From the NCBI GenBank assembly GCA_019115825.1, contig DXCV01000065.1, positions 37,340 to 101,339 of the forward strand: 64,000 nt of DNA, in the 5' to 3' direction. The notes under the pieces were generated by a model. The model was not told the origin of the DNA. It was given only the letters and a program-made list of their open reading frames with translations, and did not search any database. The DNA is from Candidatus Bacteroides pullicola (lineage in GTDB: Bacteria > Bacteroidota > Bacteroidia > Bacteroidales > Bacteroidaceae). Shown one piece after another: positions 17,251 to 26,269 of this stretch. The first letter of the stretch is position 1. Every line of letters starts with the position of its first letter. The translations under genes and the position numbers were made by a program.

Positions 17251-17604
17251 ATGTGGAAGTTATTACCCTTATCATTGCTCCAGTGCATCCTGTTGGCTGC
17301 CGGGCAGGTCTGGCTGAAATTCGCCTTGCAGAAGATGTTGCCCTTTGGCTGGAACCGGGCTTTCTGGTGGTCGTTGTTCGGCAATTGGCAGTTTGCCGCC
17401 TGCGGTCTGTGCTTCGGGGCCGGCTCGTTGCTATGGATGTACATCCTGAAAAACTTTCCCCTCAGCATGGCCTATCCGCTGCTCAGTCTGAGCTATGTCA
17501 TCGCCATGTTTTCGGCTGTCTTGTTTTTTCACGAAACGGTGCCCTTCCACCGTTGGGTGGGCTGCCTGCTGATTATGGCCGGCTGTATACTGATTGTCAA
17601 GTGA
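17251..17604 (+). CDS. Small EamA/SMR-like membrane protein
   Basis: A 117-aa protein with four predicted membrane helices (about residues 5-22, 36-58, 65-88, 96-115). The pattern, with LKFAL and a Pro-containing PLSMAYPLLSLSYV, recalls half-size DMT transporters such as the ArnE/ArnF undecaprenyl-phosphate-aminosugar flippase subunits. It is 7 bases downstream of the KS fusion. It could flip a lipid-linked intermediate; there is only one such gene, so it would have to act as a homodimer. This is inference. Confidence 0.75.
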   Translation: MWKLLPLSLLQCILLAAGQVWLKFALQKMLPFGWNRAFWWSLFGNWQFAACGLCFGAGSLLWMYILKNFPLSMAYPLLSLSYVIAMFSAVLFFHETVPFHRWVGCLLIMAGCILIVK

Positions 17605-17614
17605 TTAAATTTGC

Positions 17615-17705
17615 TATGCTTAGCCATACCGCCGAGCACGGGCCGGGGTACGGCTAAGCATGTCCGCAGGTATGCCCGAGCACGCCCAGCCATACCCCGG
17701 ACCGC
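17615..17705. repeat. Interspersed GC-rich repeat family A, copy 2 (degenerate)
   Basis: Contains TAGCCATACC, GAGCACGGGCCGGGGTACG, GCTAAGCATG and inverted GCCATACCCCGG words related to copies A1, A3 and A4, but without clean 22-bp units. It separates the EamA-like gene from lolA within the pigment cluster. Confidence 0.6.
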
Positions 17706-17753
17706 ATCCGGCAAATATTGCTGGAAAAGCTGGGTTATCTGCGTTGAAAGATT

Positions 17754-17761
17754 TAACTTTG
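17754..17761 (+). promoter_or_regulatory. -7 element before the LolA-type gene
   Basis: TAACTTTG fits TAnnTTTG and lies 24 bases before the ATG of the LolA-type gene. No -33 TTTG at the expected distance, so this is a weaker call. Confidence 0.5.
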
Positions 17762-17785
17762 CCACGCCGTTAAATAGGAATTTAT

Positions 17786-18430
17786 ATGAAGAAGATAATG
17801 AGATATGGATTCATCGCCAGCCTGTTGGCCTGCCTCTCCGTATGCGCTTTGGCCCAGCAACCTGCAAGTACGGATGAAAGCCGAAAGATGGTGGCCGAGG
17901 TCTGTGCAGCGGCTGCTGAGATGACCTCCTTGCAATGTGACTTCGTTCAGGTCAAGCAACTTTCGCTGTTGCAGACGGCCCTGACTTCGAAAGGCAAGAT
18001 GTACTACAAAGGCGGCGACCGCCTGCGGTGGGAATACACTTCGCCCTATGCGTACACCTTTGTGTTGAACCATGACCGGGTGATGCTGAAGTCTTCGGAA
18101 AAAACGGACGTCGTGTCTGTCCGCTCCAGCAAGATGTTCCAGCAGATAGCCCGCATCATGCTGAACAGCGTCACGGGCCGTTGCCTGGCCGATGACGGCG
18201 ATTTCGAGGTGACGATGTACGGGACTGAAACGGCATGGGAAGCTCGCCTGGTGCCCCGGCAGAAAGAATTGGCCGCCCTGTTCGGCGAGGTGCGCCTGCA
18301 CATCGACCCCAAGCTCCGGATGGTCACCGTCGTGGAACTGATGGAGCGGAGCGGTGATACCACCCGCATCGAGATGAAGAATGTACGGAAGAATGCAGCG
18401 ATAGACGATGCGGTTTTCTCGGTTCAATAA
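17786..18430 (+). CDS. LolA-type outer-membrane lipoprotein carrier of the pigment cluster
   Basis: A 214-aa exported protein with a signal peptide ending near ALAQQ (residue 24). The mature part shows the LolA half-barrel pattern: SLQCDFVQVKQLSLL, MYYKGGDRLRWEYTSPY and FVLNHDRVML near residues 50-100. LolA homologues in aryl polyene clusters are thought to carry the lipidated pigment across the periplasm. It opens the export half of the cluster, from a probable internal promoter, and overlaps the next gene by 23 bases. Confidence 0.88.
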   Translation: MKKIMRYGFIASLLACLSVCALAQQPASTDESRKMVAEVCAAAAEMTSLQCDFVQVKQLSLLQTALTSKGKMYYKGGDRLRWEYTSPYAYTFVLNHDRVMLKSSEKTDVVSVRSSKMFQQIARIMLNSVTGRCLADDGDFEVTMYGTETAWEARLVPRQKELAALFGEVRLHIDPKLRMVTVVELMERSGDTTRIEMKNVRKNAAIDDAVFSVQ

Positions 18431-18863
18431 GACGTTGTCGGGCGTTCTCCTGGTCCTTCTCGTGTGGGGAATGGGGCTGTCCGCCTCTGCCCAGGACTTG
18501 CGCCGCTATGCGCTTTTCATCGACCTGCCCAAGGGGGCGCATATATCCGGCATCTGCCTCATCCGCATGGAGGGCGACCGGGGCGTGATGAGCGTGGTCA
18601 ATGAGTTTGGTGTCAAAGCCTTCGATGCCGTATGTCCGGGAGCAAAAGGCCGCGTGAAACTGCCCTACGTCATGGCGCTGCTGGATAAATGGTACATCCG
18701 TAGAGTATTGTCCCGGGACCTTTCGGTGCTGTTTCGTCCCGATCGTCGGTTGCCTCGGCGTCGCACGCTCGAACGCCGCGAGGACGGCACGATGGTGCTG
18801 ACCAACCGCCGCCACAAGATAACCTACCGCTTAAAACCCTTGAAAGATGATGCTGCTGAATGA
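18408..18863 (+). CDS. Exported protein of unknown function, 151 aa
   Basis: I do not recognise a family. A signal peptide (hydrophobic core GVLLVLLVWGMGLSASAQ, cleavage near residue 28) precedes a basic mature protein ending in an Arg/Lys-rich tail (RRLPRRRTLERRE, then YRLKPLKDD). Its size and place between a LolA homologue and a dehydratase-like gene recall the DUF3261 lipoproteins of proteobacterial aryl polyene clusters, but there is no lipobox and I cannot claim homology. Overlaps at both ends imply coupled translation. Confidence 0.75.
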   Translation: MRFSRFNKTLSGVLLVLLVWGMGLSASAQDLRRYALFIDLPKGAHISGICLIRMEGDRGVMSVVNEFGVKAFDAVCPGAKGRVKLPYVMALLDKWYIRRVLSRDLSVLFRPDRRLPRRRTLERREDGTMVLTNRRHKITYRLKPLKDDAAE

Positions 18864-19224
18864 TTTTTATCAGATAACGGACCGGGATTCGCAGGCATTC
18901 CGAATCCGCCTGAATCCCACTCACGAGATATACCGGGCCCATTTTCCCGGGCAACCCATCACGCCGGGTGTCTGCCAGATACAGTTGGTGACGGAGCTGT
19001 TGTCGCTACTGCTGGATGCCGAGGCCACGCTGACGGATATCAAGAACGTGAAATACCTGTCCGTCATCCGTCCGGAAGAGACACCGCAACTGACCGTCCG
19101 TTTCACGAAGTTCGTCTGCGAGGAGAACATCTGCCGGACTGTGGCTGTGCTGGAGGAGGATGGATGTGTATTTTCCAAAATGTCCCTGACTTGCCATGTG
19201 GTGCGTCGTCATACCGACTTATAA
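18847..19224 (+). CDS. FabZ/ApeI-like hotdog dehydratase subunit with His but no Glu
   Basis: A 125-aa hotdog protein. AHFPGQPITPGVCQIQLVTE (about residues 32-51) holds the FabZ/FabA active-site His. The catalytic acid in the following helix (LIxEAMAQ in FabZ) aligns with Gln in GVCQIQLV. The other cluster member at 12563 keeps that Glu but lacks the His segment, so the two may form one heterodimeric dehydratase. The start is 17 bases inside the preceding gene, and the next gene starts 29 bases before its end. Confidence 0.8.
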   Translation: MMLLNDFYQITDRDSQAFRIRLNPTHEIYRAHFPGQPITPGVCQIQLVTELLSLLLDAEATLTDIKNVKYLSVIRPEETPQLTVRFTKFVCEENICRTVAVLEEDGCVFSKMSLTCHVVRRHTDL

Positions 19225-19921
19225 TAATGCCGGCACCATCCGCCGGGTGGTGGAGGAAGTCTGTCGTCAGACCTGCCACGTCATTGTGGTGGACGATGGC
19301 AGTACAGACGGAACTGCAGACTGTCTGAAAGACCTTGACATCCTTCTGCTGCGCCATGCCCGCAACCGCGGCAAGGGACGTGCGTTGCAGACCGGTCTGC
19401 GTCATGCCCGTTTCTTGGGTTTCGACGAAGCCATTACCCTGGATGCCGACGGGCAGCATTTTGCTGAGGACATCCCCGTCCTGCTGCAGGCTGCCGGTCG
19501 TTACCCCGGCTCTATGGTGGTGGGCAGCCGCAATCTGGCCGCCGAGGGAATGCCCGCCCGCAATACGTTTGCCAACCGCTTCTCCAACTTCTGGTTCCGC
19601 CTCCATACGGGTATCCGCCTGCCGGATACGCAGACAGGTTTCCGGCTCTATCCGCTCCGTCGGATGGGGAGCCTGTGGTGGCTGACCGCCCGCTACGAGG
19701 CCGAACTGGAGATGCTGGTATGGGCAGCGTGGAGGGGCATTCCGCTGGTGCCTGTCCCTGTGCGCGTATGGTATCCGCCAGAGGGGGAGCGTGTGTCCCA
19801 TTTCCGGCCCGGGTGGGACTTCGCCCGCATCAGCCTGCTGAACACGGTACTGTGTGGGCTAGCCGTGGTGTACGGATGGCCGGCCCGTTTGTTAAGACTT
19901 TGCTGTAGGAGGGAAATATGA
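19196..19921 (+). CDS. Glycosyltransferase family 2 protein
   Basis: A 241-aa GT-A enzyme of the polyprenyl-phosphate/dolichol-phosphate mannosyltransferase type. CVVIPTYNNAGTIRRVV starts the nucleotide-binding fold, VVDDGSTDGT binds UDP/GDP, and LDADGQH is the DxD metal site. QTGFRLY and the W/R-rich C-terminus suit GT2 enzymes acting at the membrane. It overlaps the genes on both sides. Likely role: adding a sugar to the lipid head group or polyene; donor and acceptor are unknown. Confidence 0.88.
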   Translation: MWCVVIPTYNNAGTIRRVVEEVCRQTCHVIVVDDGSTDGTADCLKDLDILLLRHARNRGKGRALQTGLRHARFLGFDEAITLDADGQHFAEDIPVLLQAAGRYPGSMVVGSRNLAAEGMPARNTFANRFSNFWFRLHTGIRLPDTQTGFRLYPLRRMGSLWWLTARYEAELEMLVWAAWRGIPLVPVPVRVWYPPEGERVSHFRPGWDFARISLLNTVLCGLAVVYGWPARLLRLCCRREI

Positions 19922-22900
19922 CCCAGTTATTTCTGAAGATATATGATGCCTTGTCCCGTCATCGTCCGTGGGTGGCGGGAGCTGTGTGTGCGTTGGCTTT
20001 GGTGTGTGGTGTGTTGGCACTCCGCATGGACTATGACGAAGATATCGCCGCCTTTATGCCCTTGGACGATGAGACGCGGAAGTATTCGGAGGTGTTCGGC
20101 AACCTGGGCGGGCAGAACCAGATTGCCGTGATCTTCAAAGGAAAACCGGAGGATCCGGTACCGGTGGAGCATGCCATGGACGTTTTTGGTGAAGCTGTAG
20201 CGCGCCGCGATACGGCCGGTTGGATACGCAACCTGCAGATCCGGGTGGACGAGTCGGCCATGCTGGACGTAATGCGTCAGTTATGGCAGGACTACCCGAT
20301 GTTGTTGACAGAGGGCGATTATCAACGTCTGGATTCGCTCCTAGTAGATGATACTTACCTGGCCGCGCAGATGGAGCGGAACAAACAACTGCTGATGCTC
20401 CCCACGGGAAGTCTGCTGGCGCAGGGCTTGCCCGAAGATCCCTTGCAACTGAGTCCGGCCTTGCTGGCCCGTCTTAGGGGGTTGAATGTGGACGCGACGT
20501 ATCAGGTGGTGGATGGCTATCTTTTCCGGGATAGCGTAGGTATAGCGTTGCTGGAATCACCGTTCGGCATCAGTGAGTCGCGGGACAATGCCCGTCTGCA
20601 AGAATTGTTGGATTCGTGCCTGTACGATGTCCAGGCTGTTTGTCCGGAGGTGCGTGTGTCTGCCATCGGCGCACCGCTGATAGCCGTCACCAATGCCACG
20701 CAGATCAAGCGGGACAGCCTGTTGGCCGTAGGGTTGGCGGTGGTGCTCATTCTGTCTGTGCTGCTCTATGTATTCCGTCGGATGGGCGATTTGATGTGGA
20801 TCGGCGTGTCCGTGTTGGCCGGCTGGCTTTTTGCTTTGGGAGTCATGGCCTTGCTGCGCGACGGGTTGTCGCTGATAGTCATCGGCATCGGTTCGGTGAT
20901 CATTGGCATTACGGTCAACTATCCATTGCATTTCCTGGAACATCTGAAGCACGAGACGAACCTGCGCGAGGCGCTCCGCGAGATGGTGCCGCCTCTGTTG
21001 ACGGGGAATATCACGACGGTCAGTGCTTTCCTCTGTCTGGTGCTGCTCGATGCGCAGGCCATGCGCGATCTGGGCTGGTTCGGTTCGCTCACGTTGGTAG
21101 GTACCATTCTGTTTGTGCTGGTGGCCCTGCCCGTTTTCCTACAGTCCCGGCGGGCGGTTCGCTATCCGGGCAAGAGCCTGCCGTTCGGTCGTTGGAGCCT
21201 GCCCCGCAGCAGACGGGTGAACCGCTTGGTATTGCTGGGAGTAATGATTCTGACAGGGGTGTTCGGCTACTTCAGCCGGGGCACCTCGTTCGACAGCAAC
21301 ATGCAGCACATCAACTATATGACGCCCCAACAACGGGCTGACCTGAAATTCCTGGCCTCTAGTCTGCAAGCCCGGGGCGATAGTCTTCAACTGCTCTATG
21401 CCGTGGCCGAAGGAGCTACACCGGAAGAGGCTTTGCGGCGCAACGAGGTATTGACGGCTCGTCTGGAGGCTGTGGACGTCGTGGACAGAGTGACGGGTGT
21501 TGCGGGCTGGTTGCTGTCTGACAGTCTGCGGGCGGAGCGGTGGAGCCGTTGGAGCGATTTCTGGAAACGTCATGCCGATGCGGCAGAAGCCCTGGACCAA
21601 GCAGCTGTCGAGGCAGGATTCTCGCCCGAAGCATTCCGCCCCTTTGTCCACAAGATACAGGAGACAACCCTGTCGGCGCCGGAAACGCCGGAAGAGACGC
21701 CGCTGTATAAACAGGTGGGCAAGCGCTTCATCATGCGCACGGCCGATGGCGGATGCCGGGTGGTGAATTTTGTGGAAGCGGAGCAACGTTCCGGCGAGAG
21801 CATGAAGGAGCAGATTGTCCGCAGCCTACCTGCCGGCTGTTTCATCTTCGGGCAGGAGGATGTCAGCAACCACTTGGCCAAGACCTTGTCCGACTCGTTC
21901 AACTATATCGGCTTCGTCTGCGGCTTCGTGGTCTTTGTCTTCCTGTGGCTGTCGTTGGGAAGCATCGAGATGAGCCTGATGGCTTTCCTGCCGTTGGCTG
22001 TGGGCTGGGTATGGATATTGGGCATCATGGAGATGCTGGGGATGCAGTTCAATATCGTCAACATTATCTTGGCTACATTCATCTTCGGCCAGGGCGATGA
22101 CTATACCATCTTCATCACCGAGGGACTGATGTACGAATATACTACGGGACGGCGGCGGCTGGAAGCCTACAAGAGCAGTGTCGCCCTGTCCGCCGTCATC
22201 ATGTTCATCGGCATCGGCACGCTGATTGTCAGCCGCCATCCTGCTCTGCAGTCGCTGGCCGAGGTGGCCATCATTGGCATGGTGGTGGTAGTGGTCATGG
22301 CTTGCTATCTGCCCCCGCTGGTGTTCCGCTGGCTGACAGAGAAGCACGGGCGGCGCAGGGAATATCCCGTCACCTTGAGTCGACTGGCCTATTCGGCCTT
22401 CTCGATGACGTTCTTCCTGGGAGGAATGTTCTTCCTGCTGATACCCTATACGCTACTGATATACCGTCCGTTGCAGCGGTGGTGGCATGGGGAGGGCTTC
22501 TATCATCGGTTGCTGCAGCGCATTGCTCATTTCGTCATCTGCCGGGTGCCCGGTGTCCGTTTCCGCGAAAGAGGCGGGGAGGGGGAGACATTCGACCGTC
22601 CTGCCGTCATCGTCTGCAACCACCAGTCCCACCTGGATCTGATGGCCTTGATGCAACTGTCGCCCAAGATTATCGTGCTGACCAACGACTGGGTGTGGCA
22701 CAATCCCTACTATGGCGTGGTCATTCACACGGCGGAGTTCCGTCCCGTGTCCAACGGCTACGACCAGAACTTTCCCCATTTGCAGGACTTGGTGCGTCGG
22801 GGCTACAGCATTGTGGTCTTTCCCGAAGGAACACGCACGTCGAATGGTGACATCGGCCGCTTCCACAAGGGGGCGTTCACCCTGGCCAAGGCCTTGGATG

Positions 22901-23175
22901 TGGACATCCTGCCCGTGTATCTGCATGGCCTGTATGATGTCCTGCCCAAGCACGACTTCATGTTGCGGCGCGGCAGCGTGACGATGGATATTCTGCCCCG
23001 TGTGCCGGTGGAGGAAGTGCGTGCCACTACCGACCGCGAACTGACCCAACGGATGCACCGCCGCTACCTGGAGCATTATGCCGGGATGCGCGCGGAGCTA
23101 GAAACGGAGGAATGGCGCAGACCATATGAGGCATATAAGAGGAAATATAAGTTCAGTTGGCAGGTAGACGGGTAG
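19918..23175 (+). CDS. MMPL/RND-type exporter fused to a PlsC-like acyltransferase
   Basis: A 1085-aa inner-membrane protein. The first helix is at about 18-38. Two membrane bundles (about 265-405 and 660-800) flank periplasmic domains, as in MMPL lipid exporters. QGDDYTIFITEG in the second bundle is the RND/MMPL polar helix motif. The last 230 residues form a separate acyltransferase: NHQSHLD with His902, and FPEGTR from Phe968. Fusion of exporter and acyltransferase suggests that acylation and export are coupled. It overlaps the glycosyltransferase by 4 bases and is the largest cluster gene. Confidence 0.9.
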   Translation: MTQLFLKIYDALSRHRPWVAGAVCALALVCGVLALRMDYDEDIAAFMPLDDETRKYSEVFGNLGGQNQIAVIFKGKPEDPVPVEHAMDVFGEAVARRDTAGWIRNLQIRVDESAMLDVMRQLWQDYPMLLTEGDYQRLDSLLVDDTYLAAQMERNKQLLMLPTGSLLAQGLPEDPLQLSPALLARLRGLNVDATYQVVDGYLFRDSVGIALLESPFGISESRDNARLQELLDSCLYDVQAVCPEVRVSAIGAPLIAVTNATQIKRDSLLAVGLAVVLILSVLLYVFRRMGDLMWIGVSVLAGWLFALGVMALLRDGLSLIVIGIGSVIIGITVNYPLHFLEHLKHETNLREALREMVPPLLTGNITTVSAFLCLVLLDAQAMRDLGWFGSLTLVGTILFVLVALPVFLQSRRAVRYPGKSLPFGRWSLPRSRRVNRLVLLGVMILTGVFGYFSRGTSFDSNMQHINYMTPQQRADLKFLASSLQARGDSLQLLYAVAEGATPEEALRRNEVLTARLEAVDVVDRVTGVAGWLLSDSLRAERWSRWSDFWKRHADAAEALDQAAVEAGFSPEAFRPFVHKIQETTLSAPETPEETPLYKQVGKRFIMRTADGGCRVVNFVEAEQRSGESMKEQIVRSLPAGCFIFGQEDVSNHLAKTLSDSFNYIGFVCGFVVFVFLWLSLGSIEMSLMAFLPLAVGWVWILGIMEMLGMQFNIVNIILATFIFGQGDDYTIFITEGLMYEYTTGRRRLEAYKSSVALSAVIMFIGIGTLIVSRHPALQSLAEVAIIGMVVVVVMACYLPPLVFRWLTEKHGRRREYPVTLSRLAYSAFSMTFFLGGMFFLLIPYTLLIYRPLQRWWHGEGFYHRLLQRIAHFVICRVPGVRFRERGGEGETFDRPAVIVCNHQSHLDLMALMQLSPKIIVLTNDWVWHNPYYGVVIHTAEFRPVSNGYDQNFPHLQDLVRRGYSIVVFPEGTRTSNGDIGRFHKGAFTLAKALDVDILPVYLHGLYDVLPKHDFMLRRGSVTMDILPRVPVEEVRATTDRELTQRMHRRYLEHYAGMRAELETEEWRRPYEAYKRKYKFSWQVDG

Positions 23176-23240
23176 ATGAATAGCCAGGAGCCTTGTTGCC
23201 TTGTTAACTTGTTTTCTTATCGACTAATAAAATAAGAAGA

Positions 23241-24743
23241 ATGAAAGAGAAAGACGTTATCATCATAGGAAGCGGCTTGGGTGGTTTGTCATCCGGTGTG
23301 ATGCTCGCCAAGAACGGCTACCGGGTCACCATTCTGGAGCAAAATACACTGCCCGGAGGTTGCCTGCAATGTTTCCGGCGCCACGACGTAAAGTTCGAGA
23401 CCGGGATGCACTTCATCGGCAGTGCGGACGAAGGACAGATACTGAACAAGATGATGCGCTACCTGGAGATAGACGACAAACTGGAACTTTCCCGCTTGGA
23501 CACAGACCGTTACAACGTGATCTGTCTGGAGGGGCAATGTTTCGACTTCGCCAACGGGAGCGAGGCGTTCATCGACCGGATGGCATCTTATTTCCCGGAC
23601 CAAAGAGACAATCTTGCGCGCTATTGCCGTCTGGTGGAGAGCATCTCGGCTGCTTCGTCGCTGCATACGCTGAAGCACGGGCAGACCAATGATGCCATTA
23701 CGGCGGAGTATCAGTTGCGCTCCATCAACGAGGTGGTGGAAGAACTCATCACCGACCCTCTGCTGCAGAAAGTCATAGTAGGCGACCTGCCTCTCTATGC
23801 TGCCGTACGGGATAAGACCCCTTTTTCTGTCCATGCCTTCATCATGGACTTCTACAACCGGAGTGCCTTCCGTTTTGTGGGAGGAAGCGACGTACTGATC
23901 CGTGCCCTGACAGAGGTCCTTGTCCGCTATGGCGGCGAGGTACGCACGCGCAGCAAGGTGACGCGCATCGTCTGCGACGATACACATGCCACCGGGGTGG
24001 AGGTCAATGGCGGGGAATATATACAGGCGGACTACATCATCTCGGCCGCGCACCCCATGCGTACGATGGAGATGCTGGGCGATACGCACCTCATCCGACC
24101 CGCTTTCCGGAAAAGAATCAATTCGATACCGCAGACCGTCGGCGGATTTTCCGTATATTTGCACTTCAAAGAGAATACCGTACCCTACATGAATCACAAT
24201 TTCTTCGGCTACGAAACGGATACCCCGTGGGGCTGCGAACAGTATGACGACACTACCTGGCCCAAGGGATATCTCTACATGCACGTCTGTGACCAGTCGG
24301 GGCAGAACTTCGCACGCTCCGGAGTCATCCTCACCTACATGCGTATGGAGGAACTGGCGGCATGGAGCGGGACGACGGTGGGGCATCGCGGCACGGACTA
24401 TGAAGACTATGTGTACAGACGGGCGTGGCGGCTCATCCTTGCGCTGGACCGCCGATTCCCCGGCATCAAGGATTGCATTGAGCATTATTATGTATCCACG
24501 CCCCTGACCTACCGCGATTATACCGGTACGCAGGATGGTTCCTTGTATGGTATAGCCAAGGACATCACTTTGGGTAGCGTCGGGCGGGTACCTCACAAGA
24601 CACGCATACCCAATGTCTTCATGACGGGACAGAACGTCAATTCGCACGGCATGCTGGGTGTCATTGTGGGCACCATGGTGACTTGCGGAGAGTTCCTGAC
24701 ACCGAAATATATCTATGAACAAATCCTGGAGGCTAACAAATGA
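23241..24743 (+). CDS. FAD-dependent oxidoreductase, phytoene-desaturase/CrtI-like, first of tandem pair
   Basis: A 500-aa flavoprotein with the dinucleotide fold VIIIGSGLGGLSSGVMLAKN at residues 6-25 and the second signature LEQNTLPGGCLQCFRR. The C-terminal FAD contact is NVFMTGQNVNSHGMLGV. The carotenoid isomerase/desaturase class acts on conjugated polyenes, which fits a role in unsaturation or double-bond isomerisation of the product. A 65-bp gap without a clear promoter separates it from the exporter. Its stop overlaps the start of a close paralogue. Confidence 0.88.
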   Translation: MKEKDVIIIGSGLGGLSSGVMLAKNGYRVTILEQNTLPGGCLQCFRRHDVKFETGMHFIGSADEGQILNKMMRYLEIDDKLELSRLDTDRYNVICLEGQCFDFANGSEAFIDRMASYFPDQRDNLARYCRLVESISAASSLHTLKHGQTNDAITAEYQLRSINEVVEELITDPLLQKVIVGDLPLYAAVRDKTPFSVHAFIMDFYNRSAFRFVGGSDVLIRALTEVLVRYGGEVRTRSKVTRIVCDDTHATGVEVNGGEYIQADYIISAAHPMRTMEMLGDTHLIRPAFRKRINSIPQTVGGFSVYLHFKENTVPYMNHNFFGYETDTPWGCEQYDDTTWPKGYLYMHVCDQSGQNFARSGVILTYMRMEELAAWSGTTVGHRGTDYEDYVYRRAWRLILALDRRFPGIKDCIEHYYVSTPLTYRDYTGTQDGSLYGIAKDITLGSVGRVPHKTRIPNVFMTGQNVNSHGMLGVIVGTMVTCGEFLTPKYIYEQILEANK

Positions 24744-26269
24744 GCGAAGAAAGAGACATCATCATGATAGGCGGAGGCCTGGGTGGACTGACTACCGGCG
24801 CCCTCCTCGCCAAGGAAGGATACCGAGTGACGATGTTGGAGAAAAACGCCATCCTGGGTGGAGGCTTGCAATGCTTCCGTCGCCGGGGTGTCCTCTTCGA
24901 GACGGGGATGCACGTCCTGGGTGGTTTCGAACCCGGCCACAATCTGAATCGCATCTGCACGTACCTGGACATCCTGGACAAACTGGACATCCGTCCTACG
25001 GACAGCGATTGTATGGATGCCGTCACCTTCGGTACGGAAACCTACCGCCTGCCGCGCGGAAAGGAAGCGTTTGCAGACTATCTCGTCCGCCTCTTCCCGG
25101 AGCAGGCAGACGGGATACGCCGCTATATGGACGATTTGTGGGCCTTGAGCGAGGAAGTAGATCTGTTCTATCTCCGTCCGGACGAAAGCAGCATGCTGCG
25201 TCCCCACTCCGAGGATTTCCTGCTTCCTGCCGACGAGTTCATCGCCAAGTATATCACGGACGCGCGTCTGGCCGAGTTACTGGCCTACATGAATCCGATG
25301 TATGGCGGTGTGGCGGGGCATACCCCGGCCTTTGTACACGCCCTCATCAATGTGCTCTACATCAATGGGTCGGCTATGTTTGTGGACGGTAGTCAGCAGA
25401 TGGCAGACGCCTTGGCAGATGTCATCCGCGCATCGGACGGGAGCATCTATGCGGGCGACCCGGTGACAGCCATCCATGTGGAGGATCACCAGGTGAAGCA
25501 AGTGGTTACCCGGAGTGGAAAGACATACACCGGCGATTGGTACATATCCGACCTGCATCCCTGCACCTTACTGGAGCTTCTGCCGGAGAAAGCTTTCCTG
25601 AAGTCATACCGCGACCGCCTGCGCGAGATTCCCAATTCCTATTCCGCCTTCTCGCTCTATATCAAGTTCAAGGAGGAAGCCCGGCGTCCCTTCGTGAATC
25701 ACCCTTGCTACTGGCAGGAAGAACACGGCCACGTCTGGCAGTTGTGTGACTATGACGAGGCAACTTTCCCCCGCGGATTCATGTATCTGACTCCTCCCTC
25801 CCATCAGCAAGGACCTTGGGCGGAGCGCATGACGGTGAACTGTCCGATGCCCTTTAGTGCTGTCAGTCAATGGGCAGACAGCGCAACCGGACATCGCCCG
25901 TCCGACTACGTGGCCTGGAAAGAACGTTCCCTGCAGCAGGTGCTGGACAAGCTGGAGCGTGCCTGCCCCGGCATCCGTGCCGATATAGATTTCTGTTTCG
26001 CATCCACGCCCCTTACTATACGCGATTATTATGGTACGAAAGAGGGGGCTCTCTACGGCTACAACCGGGATTGTAAGAACATGACTCTGTCTCAGCTGCC
26101 TGTCGCTACGAAGGTGCGCAACCTCCTGCTGACAGGACAGAACATCAATCTGCATGGCATCTGTGGGGTTCCACTGACGGCTATCGAAACTGCAGAAGCA
26201 TTGGTAGGACGGGGTGTGATTGTACGGAAAATTAATGATGCATACAATGAAAGACTCAAGAACCTTTGA
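24740..26269 (+). CDS. FAD-dependent oxidoreductase, second of tandem pair
   Basis: A 509-aa paralogue of the preceding protein. It has IIMIGGGLGGLTTGALLAKE, then LEKNAILGGGLQCFRRRGVL, and ends with a C-terminal NLLLTGQNINLHGICGVPL. Shared landmarks (TPLTIRDYYGT versus TPLTYRDYTGT) point to tandem duplication followed by divergence. ATGA overlap with the first copy. The two may work as a pair or on successive bonds; not decidable here. Confidence 0.88.
   Translation: MSEERDIIMIGGGLGGLTTGALLAKEGYRVTMLEKNAILGGGLQCFRRRGVLFETGMHVLGGFEPGHNLNRICTYLDILDKLDIRPTDSDCMDAVTFGTETYRLPRGKEAFADYLVRLFPEQADGIRRYMDDLWALSEEVDLFYLRPDESSMLRPHSEDFLLPADEFIAKYITDARLAELLAYMNPMYGGVAGHTPAFVHALINVLYINGSAMFVDGSQQMADALADVIRASDGSIYAGDPVTAIHVEDHQVKQVVTRSGKTYTGDWYISDLHPCTLLELLPEKAFLKSYRDRLREIPNSYSAFSLYIKFKEEARRPFVNHPCYWQEEHGHVWQLCDYDEATFPRGFMYLTPPSHQQGPWAERMTVNCPMPFSAVSQWADSATGHRPSDYVAWKERSLQQVLDKLERACPGIRADIDFCFASTPLTIRDYYGTKEGALYGYNRDCKNMTLSQLPVATKVRNLLLTGQNINLHGICGVPLTAIETAEALVGRGVIVRKINDAYNERLKNL

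Noticed and set aside
15408..17468. 686-codon frame antisense to the KS fusion
   Set aside because: It mirrors the codon bias of a well-supported ketosynthase and has no recognisable domain.
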